DNA of 64,000 bases. It comes from Saccharopolyspora endophytica (lineage in GTDB: Bacteria; Actinomycetota; Actinomycetes; Mycobacteriales; Pseudonocardiaceae). This document shows positions 1-9,421 of the stretch, in pieces. The stretch covers positions 248,001-312,000 of the forward strand of contig NZ_JAGPXE010000001.1 in assembly GCF_018070075.1 (NCBI RefSeq), in the 5' to 3' direction. The notes below the pieces were generated by a model. That model was not told the origin of the DNA. It made no database searches and saw only the letters and a program-made list of their open reading frames with translations. The position numbers and the translations under genes are program-made. The first letter of the stretch is position 1. Every line of letters starts with the position of its first letter.

Positions 1-1062
1 GTGGTCGGTGGCGTCGCCATCGGCATCGCCTCGGTGATCGCCCCGGCCTACATCGCCGAGGTCGCGCCCGCCGAGTACCGAGGCCGGCTCGCCTCGTTGC
101 AGCAGTTGGCGATCGTGCTCGGCATCGCCCTGTCCCAGCTGGTCAACTACGCCCTGGCGGCGTTCGCGGGCGGCAGCGCGTCCGGGATGCTGGGGCCGAT
201 CCAGGCTTGGCAGTGGATGCTCGGCGTGGCCGCGATCCCGGCCGTGGTCTACCTCGTGGTGGCCTCCGCGATCCCGGAGTCGCCGCGTTACCTGGTCGCC
301 GCCGGCAAGCTCGACCGGGCGCGCGAGGTGCTGAACAAGATCGAGGCGGGTGACGCCGACGCCAAGATCGCCGAGATCCAGGGTGCCCTGGGCGGCGAGC
401 GCAAGCCGAAGCTGAGCGACCTGCGAGGCAAGTTCGGCGTGCTGCCGATCGTGTGGGTCGGCATGGCGATCGCCGCGTTGCAGCAGTTCGTCGGCATCAA
501 CGTGATCTTCTACTACTCGTCGTCGCTGTGGCACTCGGTCGGCATCAACGAGGAGAGCTCGCTGCTGCTGAGCCTGTTCACCTCGATCGTGAACATCATC
601 GGCACCCTCGTGGCCATCGCGCTGGTCGACAAGATCGGCCGCAAGCCGCTGCTGGTGATCGGTTCGGTCGGCATGACGGTCTCGCTGGCCGTGACCGGCT
701 GGGCGTTCAGCTTCGCGCGGGTCGTCGGAGAGGACGCCATGCTGCCCGCGCAGTGGGGTGTCGTCGCGCTGATCTCGGCGAGCGCGTTCGTGCTGTTCTT
801 CGCCGCCTCCTGGGGCGTGGTGATGTGGGTGCTGCTGGGCGAGATGTTCCCGGCGCGCATCCGCGCCGCCGCGCTGGCCGTCGGCACGGCGACCAACTGG
901 GTGGCGAACTGGCTGGTGACGGTGAGCTTCCCGAGCATGCGGGACTGGAACCTGCCGGTCACGTACTTCATCTACGCGGCCTTCGCGGCGCTGTCGGTGG
1001 TCTTCGTGGTCAAGTACCTGAAGGAGACCAACGGCCGCTCCCTGGAGGAGATGGGCAGCTGA
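1..1062 (+). CDS. Sugar porter family MFS transporter, 5' end outside window
   Basis: The visible 353 residues are the C-terminal three quarters of a major facilitator sugar porter (glucose/xylose type), which imports a sugar by cation symport or facilitated diffusion. Family hallmarks: the RG motif after the fourth helix (APAEYRGRLASLQQ, residues 22-35), PESPRYL before the central loop, QQFVGINVIFYY in helix 7, GRKPLL between helices 8 and 9, and the C-terminal GRSLEEM. Family members are about 450-480 residues, so roughly 100 N-terminal residues lie upstream; the GTG at base 1 is in mid-protein and is not the start. A strong hairpin terminator follows 18 bases after the stop. The exact sugar cannot be read from the sequence. 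Confidence 0.9.
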   Translation: MVGGVAIGIASVIAPAYIAEVAPAEYRGRLASLQQLAIVLGIALSQLVNYALAAFAGGSASGMLGPIQAWQWMLGVAAIPAVVYLVVASAIPESPRYLVAAGKLDRAREVLNKIEAGDADAKIAEIQGALGGERKPKLSDLRGKFGVLPIVWVGMAIAALQQFVGINVIFYYSSSLWHSVGINEESSLLLSLFTSIVNIIGTLVAIALVDKIGRKPLLVIGSVGMTVSLAVTGWAFSFARVVGEDAMLPAQWGVVALISASAFVLFFAASWGVVMWVLLGEMFPARIRAAALAVGTATNWVANWLVTVSFPSMRDWNLPVTYFIYAAFAALSVVFVVKYLKETNGRSLEEMGS

Positions 1063-1080
1063 CCCGGCTCCCCCGCAGCC

Positions 1081-1125
1081 GCAGTCGAGGGCGTCCCCAC
1101 CCGGGCGACGCCCTCGACTGCTTTT
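1081..1125 (+). terminator. Intrinsic terminator after sugar transporter
   Basis: A perfect 15-bp stem (1081-1095 with 1107-1121) encloses an 11-base loop and runs into TTTT (1122-1125). It lies 18 bases beyond the stop of the sugar transporter and separates it from the convergent small gene. Confidence 0.85.
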
Positions 1126-1170
1126 CGGGGCCAGGACCGGCCTCATGAGCTGCGGCGACGAGGTGGGATT

Positions 1171-1190
1171 CGAATTTCGCGCGAAATTCG
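1171..1190. repeat. P1 palindrome, locus A (single intact unit)
   Basis: A perfect 20-bp palindrome, cgaatttcgc/gcgaaattcg. The same 20 bases occur as pairs at 23192/23230 and 52950/52988, there always 38 bp apart. Here the position of the expected second unit (1209-1228) holds a C followed by 19 G. It lies between two convergent genes. Confidence 0.9.
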
Positions 1191-1208
1191 ACCGCCGAAG
1201 TTCGGGCT

Positions 1209-1228
1209 CGGGGGGGGGGGGGGGGGGG
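1209..1228. other. Run of 19 G where a second P1 palindrome is expected
   Basis: Bases 1210-1228 are all G, preceded by C at 1209. The 18-base spacer 1191-1208 resembles the spacers of the two intact P1 pairs, so this tract occupies exactly the 20 positions of the missing second palindrome and keeps only its first two bases, CG. A sequencing or assembly artefact at a hairpin is more likely than a biological G tract. It is 4 bases from the stop of the neighbouring small gene and does not alter it. Confidence 0.7.
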
Positions 1229-1232
1229 ATGG

Positions 1233-1460
1233 TCAGGGGCGGTAGAGGGTGAGGTTGAAGAGGTCGCCGAAGCGGGCGTTGGCGTTCTCGGCGGTGTCGA
1301 AGACCGCGAACTGGCTCCTGCCGCGTTCGAGCCAGAACAGGACCGCTCTGGTCTCCAGCTCCATGCCCCAGATCTGGACCTTGTCCGGGTCGGGTGTTCC
1401 GTCGGTGTTCTTCTCGGCGAGGCCGAAGATCGTCGGTGTCATCGCGTTGATGGTCCGCAC
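1233..1460 (-). CDS. Small protein of unknown function, divergent from XRE regulator
   Basis: A 75-residue protein that I do not recognise. It has no signal peptide or membrane segment. It mixes charged and aromatic residues, with a central stretch ETRAVLFWLERGRSQFAVFD that looks like beta strands of a small soluble fold. It starts with ATG at 1460 and is transcribed away from the XRE regulator, 61 bp separating the two starts, so the two may share a control region. The ORF has ordinary actinomycete codon bias, which supports it being real. It could be a partner of the XRE/DUF397 module, but nothing in the sequence shows that. Confidence 0.6.
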   Translation of the reverse strand: MRTINAMTPTIFGLAEKNTDGTPDPDKVQIWGMELETRAVLFWLERGRSQFAVFDTAENANARFGDLFNLTLYRP

Positions 1461-1521
1461 GGGATTCCCCCGTTGGGATCACCGCAATCGGGAATCCCGG
1501 TCCTGGGCTCCCGCTGGGATC

Positions 1522-2358
1522 ATGGAATTCGTGCGCAGCAGCCCCACGTTCCGGCGTCGTCGGCTCGCGCGGCGGATACGGCGGTTGCGGGAGGACGCCG
1601 GGCTCACCCAGGAGCAGGCCGCCGCTTCGCTGGACATGTCGACAAGTGCCCTCAGCCGCAAGGAGACCGGCGAGGTCGCCACCTCCGTCCACGAGGTGCG
1701 CTCGATGATGGACCTCTACGACGCCTACGACCCGGAGCTCGTTGATCTGGCCAGGTCGGCGAAGGCGAAGCCGTGGTGGCACGCGTACGGCATTACTAGT
1801 CGCGGTTATTTCGACTTGGAAGAAGAGGCTGTTTCGGTTCGCGATTGGCAGTCCGCCTTCCTGCCGGGATTGCTCCAGACCGAGGACTACGCGCGCGGAG
1901 TGTTCGATGGAGTGAGCGTGCTGGCGGAGAAGGAGATCGACAAGGCGGTGGCAGCGCGGATGCGGCGGCGGCATCGGCTGCACGATGCGGATGAGCCGCT
2001 GTGCTTCTCGGCGGTGATCGATGAGTCGGTGCTGCTGCGTCCGGTGGGTGGACCGGCGGTGATCCGGAAGCAGCTCGCGGCGTTGCTGGAACTCATGGAC
2101 ATTCCGACCGTGACAGTGCAGATCATGCCCGTTGCGGCAGGCGCTCACCGCGGCCTGGAGGGCTCGTTCACGCTGCTCAGCTACGCGGATGTCGAGGAGG
2201 ACGACGTCCTGTTCGTGGAGCACGCGGTCGGCTCGCTGCACATCGACAAGCCGGAGGCGGTCGCGATGGCGGCGTCGACTTTCGAGCGGATGCGCGCCAG
2301 TGCCTTGAACGGTGAGGAATCGGCCGCGCTCATCAGTCGGTTAGTGTCCGACTGCTAA
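1522..2358 (+). CDS. XRE-family transcriptional regulator with DUF5753 C-terminal domain
   Basis: A 278-residue DNA-binding regulator. Residues about 12-65 form a helix-turn-helix (RRLREDAGLTQEQAAASLDM then STSALSRKE). The remainder matches the DUF5753 domain of actinomycete XRE proteins, with the typical LPGLLQTEDYAR and the region ending in FERMRASAL. Such proteins are paralogous, multi-copy regulators in Streptomyces and relatives (WhiJ-like) and are normally paired with a DUF397 protein, as here, 21 bases downstream. ATG 1522 is preferred because the family N terminus is short; the reading frame is open further upstream but that would overlap the divergent gene. GTG 1531 is a possible alternative. 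Target genes are unknown. Confidence 0.88.
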   Translation: MEFVRSSPTFRRRRLARRIRRLREDAGLTQEQAAASLDMSTSALSRKETGEVATSVHEVRSMMDLYDAYDPELVDLARSAKAKPWWHAYGITSRGYFDLEEEAVSVRDWQSAFLPGLLQTEDYARGVFDGVSVLAEKEIDKAVAARMRRRHRLHDADEPLCFSAVIDESVLLRPVGGPAVIRKQLAALLELMDIPTVTVQIMPVAAGAHRGLEGSFTLLSYADVEEDDVLFVEHAVGSLHIDKPEAVAMAASTFERMRASALNGEESAALISRLVSDC

Positions 2359-2379
2359 CCCGAGCGAAGGCGCGGAACC

Positions 2380-2568
2380 ATGGATCTATCGGATGCCCAG
2401 TGGCGCAAGAGCAGCCGTAGCGGCGGTGGCGGCGATGGGAATTGCGTTGAAGTCGCGTTCGTCAGCGACGCCGTGGCGGTGAGGGATTCCAAGGACCCCG
2501 CCGGTCCGGCCCTGGCCTTCCCAACAGAGTCTTGGCGGCAGTTCTTGACGTCCCTCGCCGACCGCTGA
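2380..2568 (+). CDS. DUF397 domain protein
   Basis: A 62-residue protein made entirely of the DUF397 domain: WRKSSRSGGGGDGNCVEVAF near the N terminus, then VAVRDSKDPAGPALAF and a final WRQFLTSL helix. DUF397 proteins are actinomycete-specific small proteins encoded beside XRE/DUF5753 regulators, and genetic work in Streptomyces links such pairs to developmental control. It begins with ATG 21 bases after the XRE stop, so the two are probably cotranscribed. Its biochemical role is not known; it probably acts with or against the neighbouring regulator. Confidence 0.88.
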   Translation: MDLSDAQWRKSSRSGGGGDGNCVEVAFVSDAVAVRDSKDPAGPALAFPTESWRQFLTSLADR

Positions 2569-2620
2569 TTTCAAGACGGGCGCCACCCTCGCGGGAGGCC
2601 CCCTTCTCAGCTCAGAAGCG

Positions 2621-4849
2621 TCAGCTGCTGGCGGGTTCCGCCTCGGCTGCGCCGTCCTTCTTGTCGTCGCCGCGCTTGACCGCGTTGAGCAGCAGCTGGG
2701 CGACGTCGACGACCTCGACGGACTCGTTGGCGACCTTCTCGCTCTTCCGAGCGGTCAGGCCGTCGGAGAGCATCACCTTGCAGAACGGGCAACCGGTGGC
2801 GATCTTCGAGGGGGCGGTGCCCAGGGCCTCGTCGACGCGCTCCTGGTTGATCCGCTTGCCGGTGCGCTCCTCCATCCACATGCGGGCACCGCCGGCGCCG
2901 CAGCACATGGAGCGGTCCGCGTGGCGCGGCATCTCGCGGAAGGTCGCACCCGCGGCGCCGACCAGGTCGCGCGGCGGCGTGTAGACCTTGTTGTGCCGTC
3001 CCAGGTAGCAGGGGTCGTGGTAGGTCACGTCCTCGGCGACCGGGGCGACCGGGGTCAGGCGCTTCTCGCGGACCAGCTTGTTGAGCAGCTGGGTGTGGTG
3101 CACGACCTCGTAGTCGCCGCCGAGCTCGGAGTACTCGTTGGCGAGGCTGTTGAAGCAGTGCGCGCAGGTCGCGACGATCTTGCGCTTGCCCGGCTCGCGG
3201 CCCTCGAAGACTCCGTTGAGGACCTCGACGTTCTGCTGGGCCATCATCTGGAAGATGAACTCGTTGCCCGCGCGGCGGGCCGGGTCACCGGTGCAGGTCT
3301 CCTCCGGGCCCAGCACCTTGTACTTCACGCCGGCCATGTGCAGCAGCTCGGCGACGGCCTGGGTGGTCTTCTTCGCGCGGTCCTCGAAGGCACCGGCGCA
3401 GCCGACCCAGAACAGGTACTCGTCGTCGGCGGCGAGCTCACCGTCGAAGACCGGCACCTCGAAGTCCAGGTCCTCGGTCCACGCGAGGCGGTCCTTGGCG
3501 TTCTGGCCCCACGGGTTGCCCTTGTTCTCCAGGTTCTTGAACATCCCGCCCAGCTCGGTCGGGAAGTTCGACTCGATCATGACCTGGTAGCGGCGCATGT
3601 CGACGATGTGGTCGACGTGCTCGATGTCCACCGGGCACTGCTCGACGCAGGCACCGCAGGAGGTGCAGGCCCACAGGACCTCGGGGTCGATGACGCCCAT
3701 CTCCTCCGGGCCGCCGACCAGCGGGCGCTCGGCCTCGGCCAGCGCCAGGGCGTTGATCTTGCCCAGCTTCTCCTCGGCGCCGTCACCGGTGATGCCGACC
3801 TCGTCGCCGGCCATGTCCTTGCTGCCACCGGCGAGCAGGTACGGGGCCTTGGCGTAGGCGTGGTCGCGCAGCTGGGTGATCATCAGCTTCGGCGACAGCG
3901 GCTTGCCGGTGTTCCAGGCGGGGCACTGCGACTGGCAACGACCGCACTCGGTGCAGGTCGTGAAGTCCAGCCAGCCCTTCCAGGAGAAGTCCTCGACCTT
4001 GCCGGCGCCGAAGACGTCGGTGTCGGGGTCGGCCTCCTCGAAGTCCAGCGGCTTGCCGCCCGACATCATCGGCTTGACCGCGCCCAGGGCGACGTCACCG
4101 TCGTCCTCGCGCTTGAAGTAGATGTTGAAGAACGCGCTGAACCGGTGCCAGGCCACACCCATGGTCATGGTGCGGGCGACGACGATCAGCCAGACGGTGG
4201 CGCTCATCAGCTTGATGAAGGCGAACACCGAGACCAGGTTCTCGCTGGCGGGCAGCAGCATGCCGACCGGGCCGGAGACGAACTCGGCCCACAGCGGCAT
4301 CTCGTGCACGCCCAGGGCGGCCTTCGCGGCGCGGACACCGAGGATGCCGATGCCCTCGATCAGCACCACGGCCTCGATGAAGTAGGCCCAGGCGAAGTTG
4401 GAGCCCTGGAAGCGGGAGACGCGTCCGGCCTTGCGCGGGTGGTTGGCCTGGCGGATCGCCATCAGCACGAGGATGCCGACGACCGTGCCGACGCCCAGGA
4501 TCTCCATCAGCAGGTGGTAGATCGCCAGGTGATCGAGGATCGGCCAGCCCCACGTGGGGACGAAGACCTCGCCGTAGGCCTCGAACAGGGCAAGGGAGCC
4601 GAGCAGGAAGCCCCACATGACCAGCCAGTGCCACACGCCGACGTGGCGGAACTTGTTCATCCGGGTGTGCGCGGCGAACTCCTTGACCAGTGTGGCCAGA
4701 CGCGCCAGAGCCGGACCGTTCCGGGTGCCGTCGGGTTGCCCGAGGCGGATGATCCGCACGAATCGGGCGATGGTCATGGCGAACATGCTCCACGCGACGA
4801 CGCCGAGCGCGACCGAGATCGCGCCAAGCGTGATCTGTACAGCACCCAT
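2621..4849 (-). CDS. Membrane-anchored Fe-S reductase (heterodisulfide reductase-like)
   Basis: A 742-residue redox protein. Residues 1-250 carry several membrane helices resembling the cytochrome b/NarI-type gamma domain. Two 4Fe-4S clusters follow (CTECGRCQSQCP at 299-310 and CTSCGACVEQCP at 395-406). The C-terminal half carries cysteine-rich CCG-type motifs (CAHCFN near 562, CCGAGG near 649, CPFCK near 687), as in HdrD/GlpC-type reductases. The layout matches Mycobacterium Rv0338c-like iron-sulfur reductases. It probably passes electrons between the quinone pool and a soluble partner, but its substrate is unknown. It is monocistronic, starting with ATG at 4849. An inverted repeat (GTTACC-N4-GGTAAC, 4900-4915) lies 51 bp upstream and may be an operator. 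Confidence 0.88.
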   Translation of the reverse strand: MGAVQITLGAISVALGVVAWSMFAMTIARFVRIIRLGQPDGTRNGPALARLATLVKEFAAHTRMNKFRHVGVWHWLVMWGFLLGSLALFEAYGEVFVPTWGWPILDHLAIYHLLMEILGVGTVVGILVLMAIRQANHPRKAGRVSRFQGSNFAWAYFIEAVVLIEGIGILGVRAAKAALGVHEMPLWAEFVSGPVGMLLPASENLVSVFAFIKLMSATVWLIVVARTMTMGVAWHRFSAFFNIYFKREDDGDVALGAVKPMMSGGKPLDFEEADPDTDVFGAGKVEDFSWKGWLDFTTCTECGRCQSQCPAWNTGKPLSPKLMITQLRDHAYAKAPYLLAGGSKDMAGDEVGITGDGAEEKLGKINALALAEAERPLVGGPEEMGVIDPEVLWACTSCGACVEQCPVDIEHVDHIVDMRRYQVMIESNFPTELGGMFKNLENKGNPWGQNAKDRLAWTEDLDFEVPVFDGELAADDEYLFWVGCAGAFEDRAKKTTQAVAELLHMAGVKYKVLGPEETCTGDPARRAGNEFIFQMMAQQNVEVLNGVFEGREPGKRKIVATCAHCFNSLANEYSELGGDYEVVHHTQLLNKLVREKRLTPVAPVAEDVTYHDPCYLGRHNKVYTPPRDLVGAAGATFREMPRHADRSMCCGAGGARMWMEERTGKRINQERVDEALGTAPSKIATGCPFCKVMLSDGLTARKSEKVANESVEVVDVAQLLLNAVKRGDDKKDGAAEAEPASS

Positions 4850-4899
4850 GCTCGCGGCCTCCTGTTTCGGGGGTTGTCCGTTTGGGGAGCGTACGCCCT

Positions 4900-4915
4900 G
4901 TTACCCGCTGGTAAC
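4900..4915. promoter_or_regulatory. Inverted repeat upstream of the Fe-S reductase
   Basis: GTTACC-CGCT-GGTAAC is a perfect 6-bp inverted repeat with a 4-base centre, 51 bp upstream of the reductase ATG. Position and symmetry suit a dimeric repressor or activator. I do not recognise the regulator, and the site is short enough to occur by chance. Confidence 0.35.
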
Positions 4916-5353
4916 CACGGGGGCCGGGGCGTGAATTCGGGAACAGACGGTGATTCTGCGAGACCCCAGGTCGAAAAACTACTTGGGCGTTCGTCCAGTT
5001 TTCTGCTATTTTCGGTGCGGTGACGACCAGATCGCGGTCGTCCGGGGTGCCGGGTGTTTCTGGAGTTGTCGCTGTTGAACGCCCGGGGCAGGTGTGGGCA
5101 CGTGCCGCGGTTTCACCGCCGCGGCGGTGCCGATCAAGGCAAACTGATGAGCGCTTGTGCGATTTTCGCCACGTAATTGATCGAGTGAACGTCGTCATCG
5201 ATCGATCCGCACCTGGGGGTAGGGGCATGGTGGATCCGCCATCCCGATCGTCATCCGGGCGGCGATCGCCGTGTCCATGACCATCTGGGGCCTCGGCGAG
5301 CGCGACTGATCCCGTTCGTTCCCGCCACCCGGGGACGCGCACGTCCTAAAAGT
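4916..5353. other. Intergenic region without a recognisable gene
   Basis: This stretch separates the divergent Fe-S reductase and SMR genes. I find no convincing coding region; open frames here lack start signals and family features. It presumably holds both promoters. A short hairpin (ggacg/cgtcc, 5333-5346) lies just before the SMR operator, but it lacks the ACGR loops of a guanidine riboswitch. Confidence 0.5.
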
Positions 5354-5367
5354 TGGGCGATCGCCCA
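5354..5367. promoter_or_regulatory. Palindromic operator of the SMR/TetR operon
   Basis: TGGGCGATCGCCCA is a perfect 14-bp palindrome ending 20 bp before the SMR start and just upstream of its ribosome binding site. Self-regulated TetR genes normally bind such a site in front of their own operon. Assigning it to the TetR encoded at 5708 is inference from position. Confidence 0.55.
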
Positions 5368-5387
5368 TGTTGATTCGAGGAGGTCTC

Positions 5388-5711
5388 GTGGCGTATCTGC
5401 TGCTCGTGGTGGCGATCTGCAGCGAAGTGGTGGGCACGGTGTCGCTGAAGCTGTCGGAGGGCTTCAGCAAGCCCGTCCCGTCGGTCGCGGTCGTGATTGG
5501 ATATGCGATCGCGTTCACCGCCATGAGCGCGGTGCTCAAGCTCGGGCTGCCCGTCGGCGTCGTCTACGCGATCTGGGCAGGGGCCGGCGTCGCGCTGGTC
5601 GCCGTCATCGGAGCGGTGTTCCTCGGTGAGTCGATCACGGCTGTGCAGGTCGCGGGCATCGCGCTCATCATCGGCGGGGTGGTGGCACTGGAACTGGGAG
5701 GCGCGCATTGA
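5388..5711 (+). CDS. Small multidrug resistance (SMR/EmrE-type) transporter
   Basis: A 107-residue protein with four transmembrane helices, the standard SMR size. The essential membrane-embedded glutamate is in helix 1 (LLLVVAICSEVVGTVSLKLSEG). Helix 3 carries the conserved GVVYAIWAGAG motif. SMR dimers export cationic drugs, quaternary ammonium compounds or guanidinium in exchange for protons. GTG 5388 is chosen because GAGGAGG (5377-5383) sits at proper spacing and the product then starts MAYLLLVVAI as in the family; the upstream ATG at 5367 would put the operator inside the gene. Its stop overlaps the start of the TetR gene, so expression is likely coupled. Confidence 0.92.
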   Translation: MAYLLLVVAICSEVVGTVSLKLSEGFSKPVPSVAVVIGYAIAFTAMSAVLKLGLPVGVVYAIWAGAGVALVAVIGAVFLGESITAVQVAGIALIIGGVVALELGGAH

Positions 5712-6307
5712 CAGAGGTGACCGACGGGCGGCGGCTCAAGGGAGAACGTCGCCGCCGCGCGATCGTCGACGCGGCGCTTCGGGTCGTGGCCCGCGAAGGC
5801 GTCGGCGCCGTCAGCCACCGCAACGTCGCGCGCGAAGCGGGCGTCCCGCCGGCGTCGATCGCGTACTACTTCAACGGCATCGACGACCTGCTGGTCGCCA
5901 GCCTGCTCGACGGGTGCGAAGGCCTCGTCGAGCAGATCACCACCGTCCGCGAGCAGGTCACCGACAACACCCAGTGGCCGCGCGCCATCGCCGAACTGCT
6001 CGTCCGCATGATCATCGAGCAGCGCGAGCGCACCATCGGCGAGTACGAGCTCTACCTCCTCGCCGCCCGCCGACCCGCCCTGCGCCCGGCCGCGCGCCGC
6101 TGGATCGATCTCATCCGGGGCAACATCAACAACGGCGAAGGCGCTGACGACCCGGTGATCAGCGCCTTCATCGCGGGCATGGACGGCCTGCTCATCCAGG
6201 CCCTCATCGCCGACGAACCCCCCACCGTCGACGACCTCGAACCGGTCCTCCGCTTCCTCATGCACCCCCACGACTACCTGCGCCTGGGCACCTCCACCCC
6301 AACGTGA
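5708..6307 (+). CDS. TetR-family regulator of the SMR exporter
   Basis: A 199-residue TetR repressor. Residues about 12-58 form the DNA-binding domain (RRRAIVDAALRVVAREGVGA, then SHRNVAREAGV and IAYYFNGIDDLL). The helical C-terminal part would bind the ligand. TTG 5708 is taken as the start: it overlaps the SMR stop (TTGA) and has GGGAGG just upstream, whereas GTG 5717 has no ribosome site. The arrangement implies translational coupling and autoregulation through the palindrome at 5354, with release when an SMR substrate binds. This is inferred from family behaviour. Confidence 0.87.
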   Translation: MTEVTDGRRLKGERRRRAIVDAALRVVAREGVGAVSHRNVAREAGVPPASIAYYFNGIDDLLVASLLDGCEGLVEQITTVREQVTDNTQWPRAIAELLVRMIIEQRERTIGEYELYLLAARRPALRPAARRWIDLIRGNINNGEGADDPVISAFIAGMDGLLIQALIADEPPTVDDLEPVLRFLMHPHDYLRLGTSTPT

Positions 6308-6339
6308 CCTGGTCCCTGCGGCCGGGCACGTGGTGGCCG

Positions 6340-6409
6340 GATTACTCCGGTAATCGGGTTCCCGAATACGGCGGTATTCCGTCCCCGAACCCGGATTACG
6401 GCGGTATTC
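6340..6409. repeat. P2 palindrome cluster, locus D (three units)
   Basis: Three small inverted repeats of the form 6-bp arm, 4-base centre, 6-bp arm: gattac-tccg-gtaatc (6340-6355, perfect), gaatac-ggcg-gtattc (6364-6379, perfect) and gattac-ggcg-gtattc (6394-6409, one mismatch). Arms change together between units 1 and 2. The cluster starts 33 bp after the TetR stop. Confidence 0.8.
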
Positions 6410-6529
6410 CGGGTCACCGACGTCCCGTGGTAGCCAGGTCATGCACCGAGTGCCGCGGTGGTCCGGTCATTTCCCGAACCGCTGCAACCCGGACGCCGAG
6501 TGCCGCCGTGGTCTGGTCGCGGATTCACG

Positions 6530-6569
6530 GATTACCGCCGTAATCGGGTCCCTGATTACCGCCGTATTC
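6530..6569. repeat. P2 palindrome cluster, locus E (two units)
   Basis: Two further P2 units, gattac-cgcc-gtaatc (6530-6545, perfect) and gattac-cgcc-gtattc (6554-6569, one mismatch). They are in inverse orientation to locus D, as the centres read cgcc rather than ggcg. Between the loci lies an imperfect direct repeat (ccgagtgccgc-gtggtc at about 6450 and 6495). Confidence 0.75.
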
Positions 6570-6674
6570 GGGTCGCCTTGGGCTGGGCGGGTGACGTCCC
6601 GGCGTGTCGAGTGGGTCACCCGGTGAGGGGCGCGGGAACTGATCTGGCTGGTCAGGCGTTGGACTGGCAGAAAG

Positions 6675-6695
6675 CTTGAGTGGCCCTTGCTCAAC
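6675..6695. promoter_or_regulatory. HspR-binding inverted repeat (HAIR) 1 of dnaK
   Basis: CTTGAGT-N7-GCTCAAC matches the HAIR consensus CTTGAGT-N7-ACTCAAG closely. It lies 105 bp upstream of dnaK, with a second site at 6729. HspR encoded at the end of the same operon binds such sites with DnaK as co-repressor in Streptomyces and Mycobacterium, so the operon is feedback-controlled. Confidence 0.85.
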
Positions 6696-6728
6696 CCGTT
6701 TGACGGTGCGCATGGGTAGTGGGTAAAA

Positions 6729-6749
6729 CTTGAGCGAGCAAGGCTCAAG
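6729..6749. promoter_or_regulatory. HspR-binding inverted repeat (HAIR) 2 of dnaK
   Basis: CTTGAGC-N7-GCTCAAG is a fully symmetric HAIR, 51 bp before the dnaK start and 54 bp from HAIR 1. Two sites suggest cooperative or graded repression. Confidence 0.9.
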
Positions 6750-6799
6750 AGCCGTCGGACGGCCTTGGGCGGACTGGACTAGTACTGGAGGAACCACCC

Positions 6800-8670
<1,871 letters not shown>

Positions 8671-8674
<4 letters not shown>

Positions 8675-9396
8675 CTTCGGACAGGCCCGAAATGTCGCGC
8701 AACGAAGGCGAGCAGCAGGAGCCGGTGGTCGTCCGGGATCGGCGTCGAATCGACCCCGAGACCGGCGAGCGCCGGACCCCTGCTCCGAACGGAGACGAGG
8801 CTCAGGTGGCCGAAAGCATGTCCGGCACCCTCGACGAGGAGTTCGGTCAGGCCGACGCGTCGGCCGAACAGCCCGTCGACGGTGCCTCGCCCGAGCAGGG
8901 TGGCGAGTCCACCGGCCTGCAGAAGCAGGTCGACGAGCTCACCGCCGACCTCAAGCGGGTCACCGCGGAGTACGCGAACTACCGCAAGCGGGTGGAACGA
9001 GACCGCGAATCGGTGATCGCCGCCGCGAAGGCGTCGGTGGCCGGTGACCTGCTGACCGTGCTCGACGACCTGGAGCGGGCCGAGGCGCACGGCGACCTCA
9101 ACGGCGCGTTCAAGGCGGTGGCCGACAAGCTCATCGGCACGCTGAACTCCTCCGGTCTGGAGGCGTTCGGCGCCGAGGGCGACGAGTTCGACCCGTCGGT
9201 GCACGAGGCCGTTCAGCACACCACCTCGTCGGAGGTCTCCGGGCCCACGGTCACCACCGTGATGCGCCGCGGCTACCGGTTCGGCGAGCGGGTGCTGCGC
9301 CCGGCGATGGTCGCGGTGACCGACTACGAGGCCGACGGCGAAACCGCGTCCGAGGCCGGTGCCGGCCAGTCCGGCGAGTCCACCGAACAAGAGTGA
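8671..9396 (+). CDS. grpE: Nucleotide exchange factor GrpE
   Basis: A 241-residue GrpE, the factor that releases ADP from DnaK. An acidic, low-complexity N-terminal region (1 to about 85) precedes the long dimerising helix ([20 protein letters not shown] onward), and the C-terminal beta domain carries the family signature [20 protein letters not shown]. The GTG start overlaps the dnaK stop (GTGA), implying coupled translation. The acidic N-terminal extension is common in actinomycete GrpE. Confidence 0.98.
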
Positions 9397-9421
9397 CCAT
9401 GAGCGGAAGGAGGAGCGTCCG

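Noticed and set aside
2921-5023. A 700-codon open frame on the plus strand opposite the Fe-S reductase, and similar long frames opposite dnaK, clpB, purA and purL
   Set aside because: They mirror genuine genes in the complementary codon phase, a common artefact in GC-rich DNA, and have no family motifs or ribosome sites.
5281-5388. Guanidine (mini-ykkC) riboswitch before the SMR gene
   Set aside because: One small hairpin is present but the required pair of ACGR loops is not.
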